From contig NZ_AP022577.1 of NCBI RefSeq assembly GCF_010730955.1, positions 4,898,001 to 4,962,000 of the forward strand: a stretch of DNA of 64,000 bases, given 5' to 3'. Made by a program: the position numbers and the translations under genes. The stretch comes from Mycolicibacterium aubagnense (lineage in GTDB: Bacteria; Actinomycetota; Actinomycetes; Mycobacteriales; Mycobacteriaceae). The notes under the pieces were generated by a model. The model was not told the origin of the DNA. It worked only from the letters and a program-made list of their open reading frames with translations, and did no database searches. Of the stretch, positions 40,768-50,260 are shown in pieces. Position 1 is the first letter of the stretch, and every line of letters begins with the position of its first letter.

Positions 40768-41175
40768 ATGAGCAAGAAGTTGCCTGCGTTCTGCAGGGGC
40801 TGTGACACCGTTGTCGATTTCGTCGCGTACCGCTGCCCGCGAGGGGTCGGCTACTGCGTCAAGTGCATGGTCGACGCCCCGGTCGCGTCGGTTGCCCACG
40901 CCTTGGGCTTACCGTCGTCGACCGAGCTGCTGTACCGGCCCGGTGATCGGGTCCATGCCGCCATCGCCGGTATCTGTGTCGACGGCATCGGCACTGTGGT
41001 TGACCTGAGGTTCCATTTGGACGGTGTCGGTGGTGACCGCGTCATCTACCGAGTCGCGCTCGATGAGCCGACCGACGACCCTCTGACTGATGGCTGGTAT
41101 AGCCCTCGCGACTTGTGGCCCGCCGTGGACGATCTGGACGCCGAGTTTGCCGCATTGACGTCAGGCACACCATGA
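40768..41175 (+). CDS. Hypothetical protein with N-terminal CxxC pair (zinc-ribbon-like)
   Basis: 135 residues. CRGCDTVVDF and YCVKCMVD provide two CxxC knuckles in the first 35 residues, suggesting a zinc ribbon; the remainder (DRVHAAIAGICVDGIGTVVDL) looks like a beta-barrel of SH3 type. It overlaps the following small CDS by ATGA. Not recognised as a family; typical of mycobacterial phage-like islands. Confidence 0.6.
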   Translation: MSKKLPAFCRGCDTVVDFVAYRCPRGVGYCVKCMVDAPVASVAHALGLPSSTELLYRPGDRVHAAIAGICVDGIGTVVDLRFHLDGVGGDRVIYRVALDEPTDDPLTDGWYSPRDLWPAVDDLDAEFAALTSGTP

Positions 41176-41345
41176 CCACGACGACGCCCACTGTGCTGCA
41201 CACCCGACGCGCTCGGCATGGTCACCAGGCCGTGCAGATCGCCTGCGAGGTATGCGGGTGTTTCCGCTGGATGGTCATCTCACTGGCCAGCTCTGGCGAC
41301 ACCGACCTGCCCTGTCACAGTCGCCGCGAGCTGACATGCGGATGA
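41172..41345 (+). CDS. Small CxxC protein
   Basis: 57 residues starting at the ATG that overlaps the upstream TGA. It contains ACEVCGCFRW and a later Cys/His pair (CHSR...TCG), so a single zinc site is plausible. Function unknown. Confidence 0.5.
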   Translation: MTTTTPTVLHTRRARHGHQAVQIACEVCGCFRWMVISLASSGDTDLPCHSRRELTCG

Positions 41346-41492
41346 AGTGCAATACCGGTCGCGGTGACGTTTTCGGGATTTTCACCGAGCGCACCCGGTC
41401 AACGACGCTCGTCTGAAGTCCATGAATTGGTAGGGCCACAGCTCCCGCCCGGTCCATGGACCATCTACTTAGCCGCCTGGGAGGCGCGCACC

Positions 41493-41738
41493 ATGCTCGA
41501 CAGAGACTGGATTGCTGACATCGAATTTCGGCGCGATTACGCCGGGGGCATCGCCCCTTGTACTGCTCGCCGCCATCGTCGCGACGACCCTGACTGGCCC
41601 GAGAGTCGGATCATTCTGGGGCGGCTCTACTACCGGCGGAAGGCCGTCGAGGCCTGGCTAGAACGCCTCAAGTCCTCGCCGGACTCCCGTGGGTGCGCCA
41701 CTTCTGATACCTACATCACTGGCAAGGAAGCCGAATGA
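41493..41738 (+). CDS. Small HTH-like protein
   Basis: 81 residues from ATG 41493 (a GTG at 41364 would add 43 less conserved residues). RIILGRLYYRRKAVEAWLERL resembles the wing and last helix of excisionase/AlpA-type HTH proteins. Its TGA overlaps the ATG of the replication gene, so it may regulate it. Confidence 0.5.
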   Translation: MLDRDWIADIEFRRDYAGGIAPCTARRHRRDDPDWPESRIILGRLYYRRKAVEAWLERLKSSPDSRGCATSDTYITGKEAE

Positions 41739-44010
41739 GTGGGACAGGCCGCCCCGACGCAGTGAACGTCGAGACGGCCCGCCAGGAAGCCCTTGCCACA
41801 GGTACTACCAATCATTCTTCGTCGGCTGTCGGCGACTTGAACAACTTGTGTCCATCGACTGCGCAGCAGCACTTGTCCGTCGATGAGGTGCTCGACGCGC
41901 TGAATCGGGGCGACGATGAGTTCACAGCGGTGTGCCACAGGCCGGTAGATGGTCAGTTCACCACCAGCGTGGTCGCGTCGGTCGACGCCAGCAGAGCAGT
42001 AGGCAAGCTGGCCCTAGAGGCCGATGTCTGGTTCTCGGTGAACCCAACGCGCGGACCGGCTCGGGATGGCCAGGGCCGCGGCATTGAACGTGACGTCGCG
42101 CGCTGGGCGGCGCTCTGGGCTGACCTGGACGTCAAGCCCGCAGGGTTTCGAGACCTCGATGAGTGTGCTGCATTCGTCGACACCATGTCTGCCCTGATCG
42201 GAAGCCGTCCTTCAGCGGTGATTCACAGCGGGCACGGCCTGCAGCCCCTGTGGACCATTGAGGGCGGCGAACTGGACGACGCTGCCAAACGGGCACGGGC
42301 ATACCGGGAGGTGCGCAGGTTCGGTCGCTGGGTGAAGGCGATGGCCAATCGGGAGCATGGGGCCAACGTCGACGGGGTTTTCAACCTTGATCGCATCCTG
42401 CGAGCACCCAACACGACCAACTGGAAAGACTTGACGGCACCGGTACGTGCGTACGCCGTCCGCGGCGACGGCGGCCCGCTCACGGTCGACGGTATCGAGG
42501 AGTTCCTCGACGAGTGGGCTGGACCTCAAATCGCTTCCGATCTCCCCGCGGCCGGGACCATCGTCTGCGCCCCCCGAGGGCTGGAAGTTCGGCGAAGCGA
42601 CCCTGCCACTACGTAGTCGAGATGGTCGTCCCTTGGATCGAAGAGTCCGATCGTCCGCGAGCTGGGCGGCATCAGTGGGCTATGAGTTGCGCCGTTCGTC
42701 TAGCCGCCGCATACCGCCTCGGATGCATCGCCGAGGACGATCTCAAAGCCTCGCTGGAGCACCTGGAGAAGGCGCTGGAGCACTGGTGCTTGCAAGCGGG
42801 TGTTCCTCGGGAACTGCACCACGACGAGGTCGGCAGCGCCTTCCGCTGGGCTGTCACGAAGGTGGCCAGCTTTACCGACGAGCAGACCCGCGGGGAACTG
42901 CGGGATCACAGCCATACTGCCGACATCACCAGTGATTGTGCAGGCGATCTCGAACAGGCTGTGGCAAGTGAGATTCACCGCTTGCGGGTACGGGAGGAGG
43001 CGCATAAGCGATTTACCGCCGAGAAGGCAGGCCCAGCTTCCAGCTTCGATGCAGGCCTGCTCGATGAGATTCTTGCCCGGCCAATGCAGGAGCAATTCGT
43101 CATTGAGGGATTGCTGCCGAGCGCCGGGTCGATGCTGGTGGTGGCTCAGCGCAAGGCAGGCAAGACAACTCTCATGCTGAATATGGCTCGCAGCCTGCTG
43201 ACCGGGGAACCATTCCTCGGCACATTCTGGGCGTGCAAAGTGTCTGGCCGGGTAGCGATTCTCAACTACGAGGTTTCTGGTGGCCAATTGAGCAGGTGGG
43301 CTGCTGAGGTCGGGATTCCCGGCGACAGACTGCTGGTGGTCAACTTGCGTGGGCAGCGGAATCCGCTCACGCACAGTGCAGATCGTGCCGCTCTCGCAGA
43401 GCTGCTGCGCCAGCATGGTGCCGAAGTCGTCATCGTCGACCCGTTCAGTGGGGCATACACGGGCAGTAGTCAGAACGACTCCGGGGAGGTGGGGGCATGG
43501 CTCATGGACCTAGACCGATTTGCCCGCAACGAGGCCGGTGCTCGAGAGCTGATTCTTACCGCCCACGCGGGGTGGGGGAATCAAGGCCGGGTTCGGGGAT
43601 CATCGGCGCTGGAGGACTGGGCCGACTCCATCGTGACCCTGACGCTGGACACTGACAACAAGTCCAGATACCTGCGTGCAATCGGTCGGGACGTAGCTGT
43701 TGATGAAGACCGCCTCAGCTACGACGAAGACACCCGACTCCTGTCGTTCACGGGCAGCGGAAGTCGAAAACAAGCCCAGGGCCGGGATAAGGCCGAGGCT
43801 CTCATGGCGTCTGTCTGTGAATTTGTCAGGGCCAACCCTGGCGCTGCTGTGAGCAACATCCAGACCCATCTGCAAGCCCTTCGCAGGGCCGATCAGATAC
43901 CCATCGCATTCCAGACTCAGGACGTCAGGAACGCCATCACGAAGGCTGAAGAAATGGGTCAGCTGTGCCGTGATACGGGAGGTCCAGGAAGCCGACCAAG
44001 CACTATGTGA
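41735..44010 (+). CDS. Primase-polymerase / RecA-like ATPase replication protein, frame disrupted
   Basis: The first part (41735-42616) has a primase-polymerase style domain: WFSVNPTRG, the acidic RWAALWADLDVKP and SAVIHSGHGLQPLW, then NLDRILRAPNTTNWK. The second part (to 44010) is a RecA/KaiC-like ATPase: Walker A AQRKAGKTTLML, Walker B AEVVIVDPFSG, ILTAHAGWG. The two are joined through a third frame containing GWKFGEAT (about 42565-42605), which needs two small indels at C-runs. One protein of about 757 residues is likely. The combination is that of replication initiators of integrative actinobacterial elements and satellites. It could also be two proteins. Confidence 0.75.
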
Positions 44011-44012
44011 TC

Positions 44013-44176
44013 GACCCCGTCCAACCCCAATACCTGCCGACCCCAGCTGGACGGGGTTCATGATGGAGAAACTGCAGGTGATAACCCCGTCCAAGCCCGT
44101 CCAAACCCAGTCCTGGACGGAGCTTGCACACCCAGTCCAGTCCTATATAGGACTGGGTGCAGTTGGACGGGGTTTA
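44013..44176. other. Iteron cluster and 20-bp palindrome: candidate replication origin
   Basis: Just behind the replication gene a CCCGTCCA motif recurs: AACCCCGTCCAA-type on the plus strand at 44015-44024, 44083-44094 and 44096-44105, and inverted at 44048-44058, 44114-44120 and 44163-44175. Among them lies a perfect 20-bp palindrome CCAGTCCTATATAGGACTGG (44137-44156) whose centre TATATA is the most AT-rich spot. Such arrays next to rep genes are typical origins. Confidence 0.72.
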
Positions 44177-44297
44177 CCCCTTCCCGTAGGCAGCCATATT
44201 TTCCACCATGCCGCCTGCCGCCCAGCCTTGCCGATATCGCGGCCAGCTCGGCTGGGAACCATCGTTCCTCTCCAAACATTGCTTTCAGGAGCAGCCG

Positions 44298-44642
44298 ATG
44301 AACAGTGACAGCCTGCCTTTGACCGCCAACGTCAACGACCAGGCCGAGGAATTGACCCGCGCGTTCTGCGAGTTCCAATCTCAGCCCGCTGACCACTGGA
44401 GGCGTGCGAGCTTCCGCAAGACCTTCAGAATCATGCTGGAGCACGACCGCTACGAGTTCGGAGACATCATGACTGTCATCGCCCACCTGCGGTCGCTGGA
44501 GTCCTACATTGATGACAGCCGCTACCAGTTTGCATTTGACCTGCGCCGCGAGTATCGCCGCTTGCACGAACAAGTGGTTGACCTGCTCAACGCCCGAGGC
44601 GCAGCCCGCCCCGCCACCGGTGCCACCACCGAGCGAGTCTGA
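44298..44642 (+). CDS. Hypothetical helical protein
   Basis: 114 residues from ATG 44298 (AGGAGCAG upstream). It is largely helical and charged (RKTFRIMLEHDRYEFGDIM, FAFDLRREYRRLHEQVVDLL), with a predicted coiled-coil-like end. First gene after the candidate origin. No known family recognised. Confidence 0.55.
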   Translation: MNSDSLPLTANVNDQAEELTRAFCEFQSQPADHWRRASFRKTFRIMLEHDRYEFGDIMTVIAHLRSLESYIDDSRYQFAFDLRREYRRLHEQVVDLLNARGAARPATGATTERV

Positions 44643-44646
44643 GCGG

Positions 44647-44754
44647 ATGACCGACGCCGAGCTTGCTGCCCTGCCGGACAGATACGCGCGCATCCGTGAT
44701 CGGCAACTGGAGATTCGTGCGGCCGGGCGGCGCGCGCACTCGTTGGCTGGCTGA
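44647..44754 (+). CDS. Very small ORF following the helical protein
   Basis: 35 residues (TDAELAALPDRYARIRDRQL...), ATG five bases after the previous stop. The charged helical composition is protein-like, but it may also be the start of a longer gene broken by a frameshift, since the next 180 bases contain no clear gene. Confidence 0.35.
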   Translation: MTDAELAALPDRYARIRDRQLEIRAAGRRAHSLAG

Positions 44755-44930
44755 AGCCCGCGCTCCCACGGGCACTCCCGGCAGGGGCTGCCTCTTGCCG
44801 TGCAAGGGCTGCAATCACGCCTGCGCCCGCAGGGTGCAGGACTGGGCCGGTGAGGGAGGGCTTTGCCCGACCGAACGCACGGCTTGCCCACGCCAAGCCA
44901 GGATTCTCTGTCGGAGTCCTCAGGTAGGAA

Positions 44931-45458
44931 TTGGCAATGCACCACCAGCGCTTCCTCGAGGTCGAGCGGAAAGCACGCATGGATCTGATCGACGTTCCCA
45001 ATGAAGTCCTCCGTCTCCTCGCTGAGAGCGATCTTGAGACTGTTCGATTGCTCGGCGGAGCGCTGGATCTGATCCACGCACGTTCGATACTCGGCGGGAT
45101 TCCCATTGACGTCGGTCTCGCGGAGTCTGTGTTGTCTGACCTGTCCGCCAACGGGAGGCAGATGGCGGTCACTCCGCCCACCATCGCCGCCGTCGTAGGC
45201 GACTATTTCGCCACCACAGTGGAGGTTCTGCGCAGTCCGATCAAGACGCGGGACACCGCCCTCGTTCGCCAAATCGCCATATACCTATGCCTCATCTTCA
45301 CCGACGCGTCGCTGGTCGATCTCGGGCAGGAGTTCGATCGAGACCACACCGTCGTCATGTACGCCGGACGCAAGATTCGAGTGGAGATGTGCAGGAGCCG
45401 TGAGTTGCTCGGCCATATCCGACAATTGACTGTGCGAATTCGGACCGGCAGCGTGTAA
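44931..45458 (+). CDS. Stand-alone DnaA domain IV-like DNA-binding protein
   Basis: 175 residues. Residues about 75-155 follow DnaA domain IV: PTIAAVVGDYFATTVEVLRS, ALVRQIAIYLCLIFTDASLV, then the box-recognising DRDHTVVMYAGRKIR (DnaA RDHTTV signature). The N-terminal 70 residues are short and have no Walker motifs, so the AAA+ ATPase domain is absent. Located just after the candidate origin and replication gene, it may bind the origin or compete with host DnaA. Confidence 0.75.
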   Translation: MAMHHQRFLEVERKARMDLIDVPNEVLRLLAESDLETVRLLGGALDLIHARSILGGIPIDVGLAESVLSDLSANGRQMAVTPPTIAAVVGDYFATTVEVLRSPIKTRDTALVRQIAIYLCLIFTDASLVDLGQEFDRDHTVVMYAGRKIRVEMCRSRELLGHIRQLTVRIRTGSV

Positions 45459-45545
45459 TCACACCTGTGCTGAGCTGACCCGCCGCAGCCATCGATGAGC
45501 TGGTATCGCCCTTGCTTGTCGGACCATTGTGCGATTCTTTCGGGC

Positions 45546-46223
45546 ATGGCGGAGTTCGCTGAGCATGTCCGGCTGGTGGCAAGCCGGTGTGAGTCGTTTC
45601 GGGAGTCGAAGGCCCCGGAGGGTTACCCGGACAGTTTGGCGCTGTGCATCGTGGACTCGGTGCAGTCGACGATGGTCAGGTACCCGACTGTCGAGAATGT
45701 GATCAGCAACTATCGCGCCTACCGCCGCGAACGTGGCGGTGACCCGAACAAGGACAGCGCCGCTGACCTCGCCGCTACCTTCGATCAGCTGAACGGTCAT
45801 GAGGCTTGGGCGAAGCGCATCGGCAACGGCAACAGAACGTCCACAGCCAAGGGCGCTCCGCTGAAGGCCTACGCGATCGAAAACGAAGCCAGAGCAATGA
45901 TCAACGTCGACATCATCACCGTCCAGGACCTGCGGACGGCCGCCAAAGACCCCGACCAGCTCGCGCGGGTGAAACAGGAGTGGCTCAAGGTTCCGGGGCA
46001 AGGCCCTGGGGTCACATGGCACTACGTCCAGATGCTGGCAGGCATACCAGGCATCAAGCCCGACCGGATGATCATGAGGTTCGTTGCCCACGCATTGGGT
46101 GTTCCGCTCAAGACGATCACCCCGTCGTTCTGCGTCAAACTGCTGACAGCTGTGGCCGATGAGCTGGACATGCCAGCGACCGCGCTCGACCATGCGATCT
46201 GGAGCTACCAACGCACCCGGTGA
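45546..46223 (+). CDS. HhH-GPD-like protein of unknown function
   Basis: 225 residues. The C-terminal half KVPGQGPGVTWHYVQMLAGIPGIKPDRMIMRFV resembles the helix-hairpin-helix and following catalytic helix of base-excision glycosylases ('lpGIGpkta...mLaGip.vkpDrhv'). The conserved Asp is in KPDRM, but no iron-sulfur cysteines or clear catalytic Lys are seen. It may be a DNA-binding relative without lyase activity. ATG 45546 was chosen over an upstream ATG at 45495. Confidence 0.55.
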   Translation: MAEFAEHVRLVASRCESFRESKAPEGYPDSLALCIVDSVQSTMVRYPTVENVISNYRAYRRERGGDPNKDSAADLAATFDQLNGHEAWAKRIGNGNRTSTAKGAPLKAYAIENEARAMINVDIITVQDLRTAAKDPDQLARVKQEWLKVPGQGPGVTWHYVQMLAGIPGIKPDRMIMRFVAHALGVPLKTITPSFCVKLLTAVADELDMPATALDHAIWSYQRTR

Positions 46224-46306
46224 CACCGCGCCCACCCCGGCTTGTCGCGACGACCGCGCCCTCTGGGGCCCGCGCGGCGGCGAAGCCGAGGCCGTCTAGG
46301 GAATCG

Positions 46307-47005
46307 TCACGCGACGGCGGCGAGCTGCCGGTGCTCTGCGGCCGCATCAATGATCCGCGACGCGACGCTGTGGTGAATGCCGACCTGTTTGGCAATCCGA
46401 TTCAGTGGGTGGCCCTGCCCGTGGGCGGCAAGAACCTCCGTGACGGTATCCACCGGCTTCCGAGTCGCCTTCTGTGCGACGAGCTGAACCGCGAGTTCGC
46501 GGATTGAGCTGTCCGCGATTGACGTTGCGCTCTGAGCCTTGGGCGGAGCCGCGTCGTCGCGCACCCGCGTTGCCGCAGTCGCGGGAGTCGCCTTGGTGGT
46601 GTCGCGGTGCGGAGCTGGGGTCACGGTCGCGCTGCGAGTTGCGGTAGGTACCCGACCTGCTGGTTTATCGCCAACCGCGACGAGCGCCAGCGTGGCAACG
46701 CCGATCGCCAGGTCGATGACGAGCGGCAGGACGAGGGCGAGGCGCGGTTGAATGCCCGCGATTACCGCGAGGTCGCGTAGCGCGATGAACGACAGAACGA
46801 ATGCACCGACGGCGAGGGCGGGCGCGACCGCCGCGACCCACACAGCAAGCCACCGGTTGTCGTGCGGTGCAGTGAGCCAGGCGTGGGTCGTGTTGCCTGC
46901 CAGGGAGACGCAGGTCGTGAGGATCAGCCAGGTCCAGAAGAAGCGGATGGCGCTTCTGCGGTGGCGTGCATCGATCTCGACGGCCGTCCTGGTCGTGGGT
47001 GTCAT
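46307..47005 (-). CDS. DUF2637 (SpdB-like) membrane protein with C-terminal HTH
   Basis: 232 residues from ATG 47005 (GGAGG upstream). Four hydrophobic segments (FFWTWLILTTCVSLAG, WLAVWVAAVAPALAVGAFVLSF, ALVLPLVIDLAIGVATLAL) match DUF2637, which occurs in actinobacterial conjugative plasmids as a spread (Spd) protein and in integrated islands. After a linker, VDTVTEVLAAHGQGHPLNRI with HHSVASRIIDAA forms an HTH. It points left, opposite its neighbours. This is the strongest plasmid-like gene of the island. Confidence 0.72.
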   Translation of the reverse strand: MTPTTRTAVEIDARHRRSAIRFFWTWLILTTCVSLAGNTTHAWLTAPHDNRWLAVWVAAVAPALAVGAFVLSFIALRDLAVIAGIQPRLALVLPLVIDLAIGVATLALVAVGDKPAGRVPTATRSATVTPAPHRDTTKATPATAATRVRDDAAPPKAQSATSIADSSIRELAVQLVAQKATRKPVDTVTEVLAAHGQGHPLNRIAKQVGIHHSVASRIIDAAAEHRQLAAVA

Positions 47006-47118
47006 CGCTGGCCCTCCGTGAGGATTGTGGGCGTTGTTCCGGCTCACCCTTTACTCAATCGTGGGCAGGCCATCTTCCAAGGTGTAAGCAAGAGTTACTG
47101 ATGTGGCGAGGAGGAACT

Positions 47119-47313
47119 ATGGCCCTGGACATGAAATTGCTCAGGCAGTTGTCACTAGAGCTTGGGTTTTGGCCCGCAACAGCCGACCCCGAGGACATCG
47201 GACGCCACCGGCGTCTGAACAAGGCCCTCGAAGCTGCGCCCAGCCCGGAGAAGGTCGCGCGCAAGTTTGCGCATCTGCACACCCCGCGCGGTCGACTGCA
47301 TCATGAGCGCTGA
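47119..47313 (+). CDS. Small hypothetical protein
   Basis: 64 residues from ATG 47119 with a GAGGAG RBS. It is basic and helical (DMKLLRQLSLELGFWPATA, EDIGRHRRLNKALEAAPSP). Not recognised. The next small ORF starts within its end (ATG 47303). Confidence 0.5.
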   Translation: MALDMKLLRQLSLELGFWPATADPEDIGRHRRLNKALEAAPSPEKVARKFAHLHTPRGRLHHER

Positions 47314-47443
47314 GAGAGGTTGGATCGGCCAACCACAGCCCACAGTCGACTGGCATGAGTCGCACGCCTCGCGCATGGCTGACAAGGTTTCGAATTCACC
47401 TCCGGTCGACGACCAAGTGAAAAATGAAGAGCCCGAGTTGTGA
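47303..47443 (+). CDS. Very small ORF overlapping the previous gene
   Basis: 46 residues ending in DDQVKNEEPEL, start ATG 47303 eleven bases before the previous stop. Translational coupling is possible but there are no family features. The following 47444-47640 holds no gene I can support. Confidence 0.3.
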   Translation: MSAERGWIGQPQPTVDWHESHASRMADKVSNSPPVDDQVKNEEPEL

Positions 47444-47640
47444 GCGCTCACGCTACTCCCCAACACCGTGACCAGCCCAAATGCATTGACCGCCGGGCCG
47501 CTAGACGTAGCAGTGGTGTAACCAACTGATATGAAATCCCACGGGAGCAGCCGCTGCCGAGCAGTGTCTGTCACCGAGGTGCACACACGGTCAGCCAGCC
47601 TCGTTCGGAACCATAAAGGTGAGAACCGAAGGAGGCCAAG

Positions 47641-47829
47641 GTGAATGCAGCAATTGTCGGAAGCCGGGAGCTGGCGAATTTCCTGGGGGTGTCCCCGTCG
47701 ACAGAGCGCCGTAAGAGGATGAGCGGCCAGTCGTGGCCCCCTCATTTCTCTGTTGGCCGGAAAATCTGTTACACGAGTTCATCTGTGGCCCAATGGATTG
47801 CCGAACAGGAAAGCAATAAGGGCAAGTAA
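47641..47829 (+). CDS. AlpA/excisionase-like HTH protein
   Basis: 62 residues. SRELANFLGVSPSTERRKRM followed by FSVGRKICYTSSSVAQWI is the two-helix-plus-wing pattern of AlpA/Xis regulators. GTG start with GGAGG eight bases upstream. Its TAA is directly followed by the next ATG. It could control the small gene behind it. Confidence 0.6.
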   Translation: MNAAIVGSRELANFLGVSPSTERRKRMSGQSWPPHFSVGRKICYTSSSVAQWIAEQESNKGK

Positions 47830-48192
47830 ATGAAACCGATAATCAGGCACCGGCAATGGGCCAACACCGTTCAGGAGGCTCTGGAGCGCGACGCCGACAG
47901 GGACAAGCCTCGCGGGCGCTACGCCCTGCCCGCGAGGCTGTTCGGCCAATCACCCACTGCGCCACCGACGCCTGTCCCAACTACTACCGATGGCCGCACC
48001 GTGGTCCCTTCGTGCACCTCGCCGGTGGACCCGGTCACCGAGTTCGCAGGGCCGAGCCCGACAGCGACCCGGTTTTCGATGGTTCCTAACCCCAGCGACC
48101 CTGCAAATGATGTGATCAATTGGGCCGCATTCGCGCCGGACTCGCTCAACGATCCGATGGATCCGAACGACCCCGGCGGCTTGACTGGTTAG
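47830..48192 (+). CDS. Hypothetical Pro/Asp-rich protein
   Basis: 120 residues. A basic N-terminus (RHRQWANTVQEALERDADRD) precedes a Pro/Thr-rich, probably disordered region ending in repeated DPMDPNDP. It starts with no gap after the AlpA-like gene, so they are cotranscribed. Function unknown. Confidence 0.45.
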   Translation: MKPIIRHRQWANTVQEALERDADRDKPRGRYALPARLFGQSPTAPPTPVPTTTDGRTVVPSCTSPVDPVTEFAGPSPTATRFSMVPNPSDPANDVINWAAFAPDSLNDPMDPNDPGGLTG

Positions 48193-48405
48193 GGGGGTGG
48201 TCCGACCTCGAGGCACTCCGCAATCAGCACGCCGCCGACGCTGTAGAAAGCGCCTCGACTCCCAGGTCGAAAAGCGCCGACTCGATGTCCAAATTTAGCG
48301 GTTCCGCTGGCCATCCTGACCGGAGTGCCAGCGTCAGCCGGACCGCTGCCACCTGACCGGAGTGCCAGCGGTACTTGCACTGCTTTCCTGACCTTTCTCA
48401 CCACC

Positions 48406-48812
48406 TCATCTGCCAGGAACGATGGAGGATCCGACCCACCATTTCCCCAGCGAGGCCAATCCTCGTTGGCAACCGGCCAAGTAATTGTCCTGATTGTGCG
48501 GCACAGGTCCTGGATGCAGGACAAGGCTATTCGTGTATACGCGTTCGGCCTGCCAATTCTGAATGCACGCTTGAGTGGGCTCCATCCCGTTGTCCACGAG
48601 GTGGTACGCGTAGCCCAGGTTCTCCACTTCGACGTTTTCCCTGGCCCCAGGGGTCGGCCTATCGCGTCGTAGTAGCCGATGTCGTAGGACTGATCGGAGT
48701 CACCGGTCGCGACGCCGGTCAACCCCACCGTCGTCGAGCCCACCCAGGCGACCGCGAGGCTGACAGCGCACACAACGAACTGCCGTCTCCGGGTTCGGGC
48801 ATTCATGACCAT
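48406..48812 (-). CDS. Secreted hypothetical protein, frameshifted
   Basis: A clear Sec signal (MNARTRRRQFVVCAVSLAVAWVG) opens the protein after a GAAGGAGA RBS. The mature part starts near TGDSDQSYDIGYYDAIG, then the frame shifts near 48635-48650 to VENLGYAYHLVDNGMEP, QACIQNWQAERVY and LAGCQRGLASL. Two conserved Cys (QAC and AGC) could form a disulfide. About 135 residues when corrected. No family assigned. Confidence 0.55.
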
Positions 48813-49042
48813 GACTTCTCCTTCAGGTCCTTCAGATGGTTCGGGCTGGGCGACTTCAGGCAGTCCACAGTTCGGCCTTCCTCGCGGGCAGTAGCAATCA
48901 CGGTTGATCCACGCCGTCTGCCCGAAGCCTGGTGTGAAACTGCGAGATCGTCGGTGTCCGCACCTCTTCCTCGAACGCGCAGCAAACCACGAGAGCAATA
49001 TCCTAAATTGGGATATTGCTGGTGGCAAGGTGCGCTGGCTGG

Positions 49043-49283
49043 GTGGAGAAGTCCATCTACTCGGAGCAGTACCAGCAGCTGTGCACGCTGCTGCGTGAGC
49101 TGCGCCGAGAGGCCGGACTAACTCAAGTTGACGTCGCCGAGCGGCGAGGTTCCGCAGTCATTCGTCAGCAAGTACGAGATTGGCGAGCGCCGTCTCGACG
49201 TGGTCGAACTGAAGCATGTTGCAGAGGCCCTCGGCACCACTTTGATCGAGGTAGCCGCACGGTTGGATCGAAATCAGGACTAG
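49043..49283 (+). CDS. XRE-family HTH regulator, frameshifted
   Basis: The N-terminal part (EQYQQLCTLLRELRREAGLTQ) is a typical Cro/CI HTH. The frame breaks near 49139-49148 and continues as GEVPQSFVSKYEIGERRLD and HVAEALGTTLIEVAARL, the standard second half. Corrected, about 80 residues from GTG 49043. It could act as the immunity repressor of the island. Confidence 0.65.
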
Positions 49284-49344
49284 TAGCTCCTGATCAGCAC
49301 AGCTGGCCGCTGGTGGTCTTCATGTCCATGGGCGGCATGGTCAT

Positions 49345-50006
49345 CGCCGGGTGGTCAGTCCGGCTTGAACCTTTACCAGGTGAGCATGTCGTGCAATCGG
49401 AGGTCGGTGACTGCCTGGAGCGCTCAGACTCGCGATGGCGGGTGCTCGTGGACACGCTGCCGCAACTTGGCCAGGGCGTCGGCGCTTTTCAATAGATCGT
49501 GCCGAATGGCCGCCCAGTACATTTGCGGTACCCCGGTTCGCATAGGCCTTAGCCTCGTGGGTAGCGGCGTCTCGGTATGTGCGGACCAATCGACTGTCCA
49601 GGATCGGAAACTGTGCTGGCCGCTTGAGATGAAGCACCTTACTGACCTTGGCCATGCCCACACCCTTGGGGGCTACGGCGGTGAAGTGCCTGTAAAAGCC
49701 CTACAGGCCGTCGGATTCTCCTGGGTCGGCTTCATGGAGGCTGGATTCGGTGGAAGTCCACGGCGCTGTCGAAGCCTGGGAGATGAACCAGTCACCTTCG
49801 CGGGCGCTGATTCGTGAGCTGACGGCCCGGGTGCCCCGGATTTCGTCGACGGAGATTGCGGTCGGGTGGCCGGGACCTGGGTAGTCGTAGATGGTGGGCG
49901 TACAAGCGGGGTAGTGCTCCAACCGGGCCAAGGCAGCATCGAGTCCCATGGTGCGGCCTGCGATTGCAATCGCGTTGTTGCCCATCCGGGCATGCTGCAC
50001 GAACAC
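49345..50006 (-). pseudogene. DUF6308-like gene, several frames
   Basis: Pieces in different frames read in order: MGLDAALARLEHYPACTPTI and GTRAVSSRISAREGDWFI, then MAKVSKVLHLKRPAQFPILD with SRLVRTYRDAA, then MYWAAIRHDLLKSADALAKL and finally VTDLRLHDMLTW. Together they follow the DUF6308 pattern found in actinobacteria. At least three frame changes separate them. They may be consensus errors, as elsewhere in this region, or true decay. Function of the family unknown. Confidence 0.5.
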
Positions 50007-50179
50007 CCAGCGTGTTCGCGGGCGTTTCGGCGCGGCAGCGCCTTTATGGCATGCGCAGCGCCTACTTCGGCGCGGTCGAGCGCGGCGAGCGGAACCTGAC
50101 GCTGAAGACGCTGGAAAGGATCGCTGAATTCGTCGGCGTCGACCAGCGTGATCTGCTCAATGAGCCGCGACCTGACTGA
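50000..50179 (+). pseudogene. XRE HTH fragment
   Basis: Only the second half of a Cro/CI-type HTH is readable: AYFGAVERGERNLTLKTLER and IAEFVGVDQRDLL, ending at TGA. The first two helices are not in frame upstream, and the beginning overlaps the divergent DUF6308-like gene. Frameshifted or decayed. Confidence 0.5.
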
Positions 50180-50260
50180 GTCGCGGTTCCTGCCTTCGCG
50201 ATTGGACACTCGTCAGCGCGCTCTCGGCTGGCGTCCTGAAGAACGATGGCGACAGCACCG

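Noticed and set aside
44755..44930. Cys-rich reading (LLPCKGCNHACARR) before the DnaA-IV gene
   Set aside because: No start with an RBS, unusual composition; possibly the rest of a frameshifted small gene, but not supportable.
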